15,131 nt of DNA from JBBQDZ01 sp038237515 (GCA_038237515.1 JBBRYP010000080.1:1-15131); one strand, 5' to 3'. Counted from the first letter of the stretch, positions 7,355 through 14,470 are shown. The notes: generated from the letters alone by a model not told the origin. A program made the numbers and translations.

Positions 7355-8404
7355 ATGCACACAGACCAGCGAGAGCCCTTTCGAATCGGTGTCACGCGAG
7401 ACGTGCGCAGACCCGATGGCACGCTCGCATTCGCGCCATTCGACCTGTCGACGCTGGAGGTCGACGGCGTGGAGTGGGAGTTCCTCGCGGAGGATGCACG
7501 ACCACTCACTCCGCAGCTCCTGACGGGCATCGACGGCCTGTACCACTTCTCGGCGCCGGTGACCGCGGACAGCCTGGAGGGGCTCGACCGGCTTGCCGTC
7601 CTCGCGCGTCACGGCGTCGGGCTCGACTCCATAGACGTTGCGGCTTGCACGGAGCGCGGCATCGCCGTCACGATCACTCCACAGGGCGTCACCCGCCCGA
7701 TGGCCTCGGCCGCCGTGACCCTCGCGCTCGCGCTCTCCCACCGGCTCCGGGAGCGGGATCGCGCGCTGCACGAGGGCGCCTGGGGAGAGGGACGCTTCGC
7801 CCCGCCGGGGGTCGGGCTCACGGGACGCACGCTCGGCGTCATCGGCTACGGCCGCATCGGGCGCGAGGTGGCGCGGCTGCTCGCTCCGTGGCAGATGCGC
7901 GTGCTGGTCACGCAACGCACGCCGGTGGCCGAGGAAGGGGTCTCGTACGTGGCGCTGGAGACACTCTTGACGGAGGCGGACGTCGTTGTCGTCGCCTGCC
8001 CGCTGACCCACGACACGCGCGGCCTGCTCGACGCCCGGCGGCTCGGGCTGATGAAGCCGACCGCCTTCCTCGTCAACATCGCCCGCGGTGGGATCGTCGA
8101 TCAGCGTGCGCTCACCGAAGCGCTCCGCACCGGGCAGCTCGCCGGCGCCGGCCTCGACGTCGTCGACCCCGAGCCGCTGCCCGCCGACGATCCGCTGCTC
8201 GAGCTACCGAACGTCGTCGGCGCGCCGCACTCGCTCGGCTACACCGATGAGCTGGTCCGCGGGTGCGTAGAGGGAGCGTGCGAAGCTTTGCTCGCAGTCG
8301 CAGCGGGCTGCGTGCCTCCCGATCTCGTCAACCCCGACGTGCTCGACACCCCGCTCTTCACTGAGAAACGCGACCGCCTTGCCGCCCGGCAAGGCGGATC
8401 ATGA
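7355..8404 (+). CDS. D-isomer-specific 2-hydroxyacid dehydrogenase
   Basis: Protein of 349 residues with the full D-2-hydroxyacid dehydrogenase set, interconverting a 2-oxoacid and a D-2-hydroxyacid. The Rossmann motif GYGRIG is at 164-169. The catalytic Arg244 is in NIARGG, Glu273 in DPEP and His292 in PHSLG. The residue after the second strand is not the usual Asp: the segment reads VLVTQRTP, which may favour NADP(H); this is inference. HGVGLDSID and GVTRPMASA (substrate loop) are near 86-94 and 111-119. The protein runs about 25 residues past the usual end. It diverges from ridA-dadA, so it may reduce or oxidise the oxoacid made there. Its stop overlaps by 3 bp a convergent remnant reading frame at 8399. 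Confidence 0.92.
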   Translation: MHTDQREPFRIGVTRDVRRPDGTLAFAPFDLSTLEVDGVEWEFLAEDARPLTPQLLTGIDGLYHFSAPVTADSLEGLDRLAVLARHGVGLDSIDVAACTERGIAVTITPQGVTRPMASAAVTLALALSHRLRERDRALHEGAWGEGRFAPPGVGLTGRTLGVIGYGRIGREVARLLAPWQMRVLVTQRTPVAEEGVSYVALETLLTEADVVVVACPLTHDTRGLLDARRLGLMKPTAFLVNIARGGIVDQRALTEALRTGQLAGAGLDVVDPEPLPADDPLLELPNVVGAPHSLGYTDELVRGCVEGACEALLAVAAGCVPPDLVNPDVLDTPLFTEKRDRLAARQGGS

Positions 8405-8500
8405 CGCGAGCTCGCGACGGACGGCGCTCTCAACCATCGCCTTGATCGGCCCGACGTACTGATTCATGCCGAGCCCGTAGACGGCGTTGATGCCGCCATC
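8399..8500 (-). pseudogene. Unidentified C-terminal gene remnant
   Basis: On the minus strand about 31 codons ending in TGA at 8399 read GINAVYGLGMNQYVGPIK, then a short Ala/Arg-rich tail. Nearly all third positions are G or C, as in the real genes here. There is no plausible start: just upstream the frame runs into the palindromic region before gntR and coding character disappears. I read it as the 3' end of a gene whose 5' part was lost. I do not recognise the family. It could also be a chance open stretch. Confidence 0.3.
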
Positions 8501-8509
8501 TATACGACA

Positions 8510-8543
8510 GCATGCCATGTATCGAGGTTGCTTGGCATGCCAT
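8510..8543. promoter_or_regulatory. Candidate operator upstream of gntR
   Basis: The 9-mer GCATGCCAT occurs twice in the same orientation, at 8510-8518 and 8535-8543, exactly 25 bp apart. The second copy is part of a perfect 10-bp palindrome TGGCATGCCA (8533-8542). The site ends 20 bp before the GTG of the GntR gene, where an autoregulatory operator would be expected. FadR-type GntR proteins bind short palindromes of about this size. The core GGCATGCC recurs in the permease leader at 5448-5455. Confidence 0.45.
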
Positions 8544-8562
8544 ACGACCTTGATAGAAAGTC

Positions 8563-9304
8563 GTGACTGGCGACCCAACTGGGAGCGCTTCGCTGTTCGC
8601 GCAGGTTGTGCGGGAGCCGGGCCTCTCGGACAAAGTCGCGGACACGATGCTCGAGACGATTCTTGCGTGAAAGCTCGAGGTCGGGGATCGGCTCCCGTCC
8701 GAGCGTGAGCTGGGTGAGCAGTTCGGTGTCTCTCGTACCGTCGTACGTGAGGCCGTGCGGGGCGCTCGTTGCCAAGGGCGTGATCGAGGTTCGGTCGGGA
8801 AGCGGGTTGCGGGTGGCCGCCGTGGACGCCGCCGCCGTGTCCGAGTCGATGAGCCTGTTCCTGCGGGGTGGCACGCTTGGGTTCGAGAAGGTCCACGTAG
8901 TGCGTGCGCTCCTCGAGGTCCACATCGCCGGAGTCGCGGCCGAGCGAGCGACGGAGGAGGACATCGCACGGCTCCGGGCCGTGCACGAGCGAATGCGGCG
9001 CGAGACCGAGGATGTCGAGGCGGCGGCGCGCGACAACCTGGAGTTCCATCGCGCGATCGCCAGGGCGACCCACAACGAGCTGTTCCTCCTGCTGCTGGAT
9101 TCGATCGGCTCGACCCTGATCGACATTCGCCGGGAGAACCTGGGGTCGGGTTCGGCGCCCATGACCCTCGGTCAACACGAGCAGGTGCTCGACCGGATCG
9201 TCGCGCGCGATCCGGTCGGTGCCCGTGCCGCGATGGCCGCGCACCTCGAAGGCGTCGCAGCGTGGTGGCGAGGCCACACTGCCGATGGGACTGCCGCAAC
9301 ATGA
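8563..9304 (+). pseudogene. FadR-subfamily GntR transcriptional regulator, inactivated
   Basis: Reading across frames gives a complete FCD-type GntR repressor of about 246 residues. An N-terminal winged helix includes RLPSERELGEQFGVSRTVVR and the wing VAKGVIEVRSGSGLRV; a C-terminal FCD domain has DNLEFHRAI and later His residues that would bind metal or ligand (QHEQVLDRI, AAHLEGV). Two lesions break it: an in-frame TGA at 8668-8670, inside the first helix region, and one extra G in the run at 8759-8762, between VREAVR and ALVAKG. The start is taken as GTG 8563, preceded by GAAAG. The stop overlaps the next reading frame as ATGA. It probably once controlled the adjacent catabolic genes and itself. 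A normal gene with two sequencing errors is possible but less likely given the nonsense codon. Confidence 0.82.
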
Positions 9305-9459
9305 GTCTTGTTCGACGGCTCGACCATGTTGCGATCCCCGTCCGGAGCACGCTCGACGCGCTGCAGTTCTATGAGGGGTAGCTCGGCCCGCAGGTTCATG
9401 CGAGCGAGGAGATCGAGGAGCGCATGTGCGCCGGCAGTCACGGTGTCCGGATCGAGTGA
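9301..9459 (+). pseudogene. VOC-family (glyoxalase/epimerase-like) N-terminal stub
   Basis: The ATG overlaps the gntR stop by 4 bp. It reads RRLDHVAIPVRSTLDALQFYEG, the first strand-helix of a vicinal-oxygen-chelate domain with the metal His in LDHVAI. An in-frame TAG at 9379-9381 follows, then the same frame continues with LGPQVHASEEIEE and GVRIE, which still fits the methylmalonyl-CoA epimerase/lactoylglutathione-lyase pattern, before TGA at 9457. Full proteins have 130-160 residues, so most of the gene is gone; the DNA after 9460 belongs to the convergent gene's terminator. It was probably co-transcribed with gntR. Confidence 0.6.
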
Positions 9460-9491
9460 ATGGATCCGGGAATCCGATGGACCGACCGCGT

Positions 9492-9525
9492 CCGCGGCTG
9501 AGGAGCCCCATCGCCTCAGCCGCGG
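9492..9525. terminator. Strong 12-bp hairpin, terminator for the WD40 gene
   Basis: CCGCGGCTGAGG (9492-9503) and CCTCAGCCGCGG (9514-9525) are perfect complements with a 10-nt loop. On the minus strand the 5' arm of the stem contains the TGA (9516-9518) that I take as the end of the nSTAND-WD40 frame. There is no U tract, as is common for hairpin terminators in GC-rich actinobacteria. It lies between convergent units, so it could act in both directions. Confidence 0.55.
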
Positions 9526-11328
9526 GCGAGCTGCTCGCGGGCGCGCCTGCGCAGCGACTACGAGGGAGCCGCAGACCTCGCAGCGGTGGAGGCGGGCGGT
9601 GTGATCCACGCTTGTCGTCGCCACGAGCGTTCGTCCGGGCTGAACCTGGCGCTGTTGACGATGCTCGTGTGACCGCGGATCGTGGCGACGAGGCGGCCGC
9701 TCGCCGCGTCCCAGACCCGCGCGCTGACGTCGATGCTCGACGTGAGGATTCGCTTCCCGTCGCCGCTCGACGGGCGACGTGTGCCCGTGGAGGACGAGGA
9801 GCCGGTGCCCCGACCGGACGTGCCACACCTGCGCGTCGTCGTCGCCGCTCGCGGTCGCGAGGCGCGTTCCGTCGGGGCTGAAGGCGACGGCCGCGACCCC
9901 GTGCCCGGGGCGGAGCACACGCACGCTCGCGCCGGTCCGGGCGCGCCAGATCCGCGCGGTCCCATCGTCGCTCGCCGTCGCCATCTCCCTCCCATCGGGG
10001 CTGAAGGCGGCCTCGAGCACGGTCTCGTTGCTGCGAAGGATGGCTATTGGCCGGCCCGTTCGCGTTTCCCAGACGCGGGAGGTCCCATCCTGTCCCGCCG
10101 ACGCGACGAGCAAACCGTCGGGACTGACGACGGCTCCCCTGACGGCATTCGTGTGGCCCCGCAGGATCGCCGTGAGGACGAGCGTCCCGTCCGGGCTGAA
10201 GCGTGCGTCCGAGAGCGCTGCGGAATGACCGCGCAGGACCGCCACGGAAGCGCCGTTTCGGCCGTCCCACACGTGCGCCGTCCCGTCGAGGCTCGCAGAG
10301 GCGACGAGCAGCCCGTCGGGGCTGAAGGCGACGGAGACGACCGATCCGGCGTGACCGGGCAGGACAGCGAGCGCGCGACCGCTCGGGACCTTCCAGAGGC
10401 GCACCGTCTCGTCGTCCCCTGCGCTCGCCAGGCGTTTGCCGTCGGGGCTGAACGCGACATCCTCGACGCGATCCCGATGTTGAAGGACCGCGATCGGTCG
10501 GCGCGTGCTCGCGTCCCAGATCCGCGCTGTGCCGTCCTCGCTCGCGGTTGCGAGCAGGCTGCCGTCCGGGCTGAACGTCGGCGAGAGGGCAGTTGACCGG
10601 TGGCCGCGCAGGACGGCGAGGCTGCGACGGTGCGCGCCTCCCAGCGCTCCAGCGGCCGCTCGATCGCCTCGCGGGCGGCGGCGCGGTCGAGGTGGTCGAT
10701 CCGCAGGAGGTTGTCCAGGAGCCCGGGGATCTGCCCCTCGAACCGGTCGAGGAGCGCGAGCGCGTCCTCGCGGATGGAGAGAAGCACGTTCGCCGCCGTG
10801 TCGCGCCCCCGCAGCGCGACCGCGAGCTCCCGATCGAAGGCGCCCGACTGCCCTCGCGTGAGTGGTAGAGGAAGTACTCCTCGAATTGGTCGAGGACGAG
10901 CAGCAGCGAGCCGCCGGTCCGGGCGCCGAAGCCGCGAGGCACTCGACGAGCGATCCTCCGGGCGGGTCGGCGGCGAGCGCGGGATCGACGGCCGCGACCG
11001 CCTCGCCGACCGCATCGCAGAGCGCGGCGGCGGGGTCCGGGGAACTCCAGCCGGAGAACGGCACGGCGACGAGCTCGGCGGCGCCGGACGCGGCGTACTG
11101 GCGGCGTGCCTGCTCCCGCAGGTGGCGGACGACGCCGGCGTGGAGCACTGAGCTCTTCCCCACGCCGCTCGCGCCGTAGAGCACGGAGACGCGGTAGGCG
11201 CGGAGGTTGTCGACGACGATCTCGCGCCAGCCGCCCCTTCCGAAGAACCAGTCGGCGTCGTCTTCGGAGTAGGGGACGAGGCCCTGTTGGGGTGACGCCC
11301 GACGCGGGGGAGGATCGCCCGACCTCAC
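9516..11328 (-). pseudogene. nSTAND-type NTPase with WD40 repeats, multiply disrupted
   Basis: A STAND signalling ATPase fused to a WD40 propeller. The start is GTG 11328, overlapping the SIR2 stop as GTGA. The N-terminus has QQGLVPYSEDDADWFFGR and Walker A GASGVGKSS (11149-11175). Walker B, LLLVLDQFEEYF, is in another frame (about 10880-10915). The following helices (DRELAVALRGRDTAAN, LLDNLLRIDHLDRAA) are in a third frame. About nine WD repeats follow (FSPDG...DGTARIWD), mostly in the first frame. Frame breaks lie near 10922, 10852, 10630, 9768, 9633 and 9560. The stretch normally found between the ATPase core and the propeller (rest of STAND, a membrane helix, a helical linker, some 300 residues) is absent at about 10630. 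The fourth repeat has lost its second half (near 10165). I judge it a decaying gene rather than sequencing noise. Confidence 0.8.
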
Positions 11329-12184
11329 GCGAGCTGTACGCGCATGACCTCGACCCACTCCTCGAGTGCGCACTCGACGATCTCGACGCCGTTGCGATCC
11401 CAGGTCCTCCGGTCGATCTCGCCCGGCGCGAGCTGGATCGCCCACGACCCGAAGCGCCTCACCTGGCCCCCCAGATCAGGTGGAGGAAGACGCGGACGTT
11501 CCAGTCGCTCATCCCGAAGCCCAGGAAGAGGAAGTGGCTTGAACGGAGCCGCGCCATCAGGTAGGCGCGCAGCTCGGACGCGCTCCGGTGGGCCAGATAC
11601 TGGATGTAGTGGTCCTCGGTGATCACGTAGCTGTCGGCGGTCTCGTCTCCGCGGTCGACGGCGCCGTGGATCTTGAGGATGACGCTGCGCTCCTCGAGCG
11701 CGAATTCGCGGTAGTCGGTGTGCCGCGGGATCGCTGCCCGCTCGCCGTCCGGGCGGACGTGGACGAACTTCCCGGGCTCGTTCGGATCGGTGTCGTAGTA
11801 GACGAGGTCGTACGGCTCGCCCGCCGCGGTGAATGCCCGTTCGAGCGAATCGTCGTAGTTCGTCGTGATCAGGAGCTGGCCGGGTTGGACGGAACCGAGC
11901 GTGCGCAGCGAAGCCGGCAGGGCTGCGAGCAGTTCGTGGAGCGAGTTCGGCTCGTAGGTGCCGCCGAAGATCGAGTGCAGCTCCTCGTAGAGGGCGGCGT
12001 CGCCCGCGACCAGCTCGACGTACTGCGACACCCGGACGAGCTCGCGCGCCTCCTGGGGGTAGGCGTAGCTGTCGGCGAGGTGGTCGGCCAGCTCGCCGGC
12101 GCTCGGGAGGTAGCCGCTCTGGTACCAGCTCGCGAGCTCCGGGCGCCCGCAGAGACTCGCGCCGGCGCCGAGGAACGGGATCAC
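11325..12184 (-). CDS. SIR2-like (SIR2_2) domain protein, with a frameshift in a G run
   Basis: NAD-binding sirtuin-like protein. FLGAGAS (4-10) is the nucleotide loop, TTNYDD (107-112) the central motif, the presumed catalytic His173 is in KIHG, ITEDHYIQYL (188-197) and FLFLGFGMSDWNVR (218-231) are typical SIR2_2 signatures. As written the frame ends at 11459 after HLIWGAR. One more G in the run of six (11467-11472) continues it as GQVRRFGSWAIQLAPGEID and on to TGA at 11325, overlapping the nSTAND start by GTGA. That neat end supports the longer product, about 286 residues. The start is GTG 12184 with GAGGGG just before it. Coding-like sequence (RLQRHCQVVAKRLSEGKV) lies upstream in frame but has no ATG or GTG start before a TGA at 12245. 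Such domains in phage-defence proteins hydrolyse NAD+; activity here is inferred. Confidence 0.8.
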
Positions 12185-12359
12185 CTTCCCCTCGGACAGG
12201 CGTTTCGCGACGACCTGGCAGTGCCGTTGGAGCCGGTCGGCGGCTCAGCTGACGAACGACCGGGCTGCGGCCGGCGTCAGGAGCGCGTGCGAGCTCCTCG
12301 TCCGGTCGATCTTTGTGGCGCTCTCCACGGGCCGATCAAAGAGGACGCGGGAGGCGAAA

Positions 12360-14072
12360 TCAAGAGGCATGGGTGTAGAGGGAGACGGCGCCGTCGCTCG
12401 CGATCCGCCTCCAGCCGTGAGCGGCAAGCGCTCCTCGGGCGCGGAGCTCGTCGGCCTTCGTCAGTCCCTTCGTCTGCTCGTAGATGCCGCTGTGGAAGGC
12501 GATGAAGCGGACGTCGAGGCCGCGCAGGCGCTCGACGCCGTGCTGGCTCCAGTCGCCGCGGTTCAGCGCCCGGAGGCCCAGGGCGACGTGGAGCGCCGCC
12601 GGCTGCGCGAGCGTCGAGTAGCCGCCGGGCCGCTCGCGCCTCGCGCGCATGTCGTAGTAGAAGTAGACGCTCCCGAGGTGCACGTCCGGGGTGAGCACGG
12701 GCAGCTCGAGCAGCCGGCCGGGGCCGTGGATGGCTGCGTACGCGGCGGCGCCCGGGCCGGCCGCGGAGGCGCCGTAGACGCGCACGTGGAGGTCGACCGC
12801 CACGATCGCGAGCGCGATCAGAGTCGGCACGCGCAGCCGCTCGAACGCGAGGGCCGCGAGTGCGGCGAGCGCGAGGCAGGCGATCGGCATCAGCCGCTCC
12901 GGCACGCGTGGGTAGCGGAAGGGCGCGAGGTGCCGGTAGAGCGAGGAGTAGAGCGGCAGGTTGGTACCGAGTGCAAGGAGGACGGGAACCGTGACGGAGA
13001 GGCTCAGCGCGAGGGCGAGGGCGCGCCGCTTCGCGGTGAGGGCTCCCGCGAGCGCGAGGAATGGGAGGACCCAGCCGACGAAGACGAAGCTTTCGGGGCC
13101 GTGGCGCTTGTGCCTCGTTCCGAAGTCGCGCCACTGCGCCGAGTAGCGGGCAACCTCCGCCAGCGAACGGCCGCCCGCCTGGAGCGAGTGGGCGATCACC
13201 GTTCGCTGCACGACGAAGCCCGCGGCGGCGGCGGCGGCGGCGGCGAGCGCCGCGCCCACCAGCGGGCGCGTCGCCCGCGAGCGGCAGGCCGCGTAGAGGC
13301 AGAAGAACGGGATCGCCCCGAGCGCGAGGTGCAGCTGACCCGAGAGCGGGATCGACGCGAGCGAGGCGGCGGCGAGCGCGAGCCAGCCGGTCGAGCCCCG
13401 GCGGCCCCGCTCGAAGGCCCAGAGCGAGAGCGGCAGCAGGAGGGAGATCGGGCCGAGCAGGTGCCCCGCGCTCTGCGTCGCACGGTAGGGCGCCAGGGCG
13501 AACGCCAATCCACCGGCGAGCGCCGGGCCTCGCGGGAGGTCGAGCTCGCGCAGCCAGGCGAAGGTCGCTGCGCCCGCTCCAAGGTAGGTCAGGAGCAGGA
13601 AGACGTTCCAGGCGAGCACCGTTCCGAGCGCCGCGGCGAGCGGCCAGTACGGGAGCCCGAACGGCCAGCCGGCCAGGTTCGCCTGCGGCGCGAGCTCGGG
13701 TCGAAAGGTGTACGGGTCGCGCCACGGCGCGCGGCCGCGCCCGAGCTGGTGCCCGACGAGCCAGAGCCGGTAGCCGGTCTGGAGATGGTCGCCGGCCGCC
13801 GCCTCGCCGTGGCCGGGGGCACCGCCCGCGAGGAAACGCGTGCGCGCGTGCTCGATAGCCGGCCAGGCCGCGAGCACTCCTGCGCCGAGGTAGAGGGCGC
13901 AGACCCCGGCGGCGAGCCATCGCCCGCGGGGCCTGGAGCGTGTGGGAGCCGCCAGGCCCGCGGGACGCTCGAGCCCGCGGCGGATCGCCCGGCCCGGGGC
14001 GCTCGTCAGGAGGCTCGCGCGGCGGCGAGCAGCTCGTCCAGGTCGGGTACCTGCCCCGTGGCGTAGTGCCAT
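12360..14072 (-). CDS. Polytopic membrane protein, GT-C/YfhO-like
   Basis: Large membrane protein of up to 570 residues with about eleven hydrophobic helices and a C-terminal soluble domain of some 130 residues. The first long extracytoplasmic loop has AGDHLQTGYRLW (93-104) and RDPYTFRPE, the acidic-residue pattern seen in GT-C glycosyltransferases and relatives acting on lipid-linked sugars. The C-terminus (RFIAFHSGIYEQTKG, SDGAVSLYTHAS) resembles ends of uncharacterised actinobacterial membrane proteins. I cannot name a substrate. The start is uncertain: ATG 14072 overlaps the peroxiredoxin by 67 bp; no in-frame ATG or GTG lies before the first helix (residue 52). A CTG at 14009 overlaps the redoxin stop as CTGA and would give 549 residues. 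Confidence 0.7.
   Translation of the reverse strand: MALRHGAGTRPGRAARRRASLLTSAPGRAIRRGLERPAGLAAPTRSRPRGRWLAAGVCALYLGAGVLAAWPAIEHARTRFLAGGAPGHGEAAAGDHLQTGYRLWLVGHQLGRGRAPWRDPYTFRPELAPQANLAGWPFGLPYWPLAAALGTVLAWNVFLLLTYLGAGAATFAWLRELDLPRGPALAGGLAFALAPYRATQSAGHLLGPISLLLPLSLWAFERGRRGSTGWLALAAASLASIPLSGQLHLALGAIPFFCLYAACRSRATRPLVGAALAAAAAAAAGFVVQRTVIAHSLQAGGRSLAEVARYSAQWRDFGTRHKRHGPESFVFVGWVLPFLALAGALTAKRRALALALSLSVTVPVLLALGTNLPLYSSLYRHLAPFRYPRVPERLMPIACLALAALAALAFERLRVPTLIALAIVAVDLHVRVYGASAAGPGAAAYAAIHGPGRLLELPVLTPDVHLGSVYFYYDMRARRERPGGYSTLAQPAALHVALGLRALNRGDWSQHGVERLRGLDVRFIAFHSGIYEQTKGLTKADELRARGALAAHGWRRIASDGAVSLYTHAS
13223..13244 (+). repeat. CGG trinucleotide run inside the membrane-protein gene
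   Basis: Seven CGG units in a row encode a poly-Ala stretch in a predicted transmembrane helix (ALAAAAAAAAG) on the minus strand. A change in unit number would keep the frame and only alter helix length. It is probably a by-product of the high GC content. Confidence 0.6.
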
Positions 14073-14464
14073 GCGCCGCGGACCGTACCGCCGCGGTCGA
14101 GGAGGAAGGCCGTCCGGTCCGACACGTCTCGGAGCCCCCGGAACTCGCGTGCGACGCCGAACCCCCGCGTCGCGTCACCGTTCCAGTCCGAGACGAGGTC
14201 GAAGTTCAGGTCGAGCGCCTGCGACCAGGCGACGTGCGTCCAGGGCGAGTCCCGAGAGATCCCGAACGGCCGGACGCCCGCCTGCTCGAAGTCCACTCTC
14301 CTGTCACGCAGAAGCTCCATTTCGTTCGTTCAGGTGGACGACCAGTCGAAGAGGTAGAAGAGGAAGAGCCCGGCCTGCGCCTCGACGAGCGTCGCGATCG
14401 TGACCGCCTCGTGCGGCCGCAGCCAGACGGTCGCCTCGGGAACCTGATCGCCTGCGACGAGCAT
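14006..14464 (-). CDS. AhpE-like peroxiredoxin, predicted selenoprotein (Sec45 = UGA)
   Basis: Thioredoxin-fold 1-Cys-type peroxiredoxin of 152 residues if the UGA at 14330-14332 is read as selenocysteine. The N-terminus MLVAGDQVPEATVWLR and the strand GLFLFYLFDWSST lead directly to UGA, then TNEMELLRDRR. Aligned to peroxiredoxins (compare FFPLAFTGICQGEL in mycobacterial AhpE), the UGA falls exactly on the peroxidatic Cys, also residue 45 there. Homology continues after it: VRPFGISRDSPWTHVAW, FDLVSDWNGDATRGFGV, and the active-site Arg in DVSDRTAFLLD. No Cys occurs in the whole protein, so the residue at 45 is its only possible redox centre. A conventional caller would start at the internal ATG 14320 and lose the active site. 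It is followed by the membrane-protein gene, which overlaps it by 4 to 67 bp. Confidence 0.85.
14298..14314 (-). promoter_or_regulatory. Candidate bacterial SECIS hairpin
   Basis: Downstream of the UGA the mRNA folds CUUCUG (14309-14314), loop CGUGA (14304-14308), CAGGAG (14298-14303): six base pairs including one G-U. The apical loop begins 22 nt after the UGA, inside the 16-37 nt range known for bacterial SECIS elements, and has a G as its second nucleotide followed by U, as SelB recognition requires. A lower stem GGAG with CUUC (14288-14291) is possible across a 6-nt bulge. The element lies inside the coding region, as in bacteria. Confidence 0.65.
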
Positions 14465-14470
14465 CGCGCG

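Noticed and set aside
8668..8670. The TGA in gntR as a second selenocysteine codon
   Set aside because: It falls in the linker between the first helix and the PSERELG motif, where the family has no conserved Cys, and the same gene also has a frameshift.
9682..10596. 304-codon plus-strand frame with repeated DERPVRAE/ARRGDEQPVGAE pattern
   Set aside because: The periodicity is the reverse reading of the WD40 repeats, not a separate repeat protein.
8399..10942. 847-codon open frame on the minus strand
   Set aside because: Only its Walker B part (about 10880-10915) and last 31 codons look real; the rest is an Arg/Pro-rich shadow of gntR and the WD40 gene.
12245..12247. TGA upstream of the SIR2 GTG as a lesion in a longer N-terminus
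   Set aside because: The sequence upstream of it is not recognisable protein and the GTG at 12184 has a ribosome-binding-like GAGGGG; a short coding-like stretch between the two is noted but not enough.
12277..14178. Long open frames on both strands across the membrane-protein gene (633 codons minus, 583 codons plus)
   Set aside because: Low-complexity Arg/Ala/Glu-rich translations without domains, typical out-of-frame readings of very GC-rich DNA.
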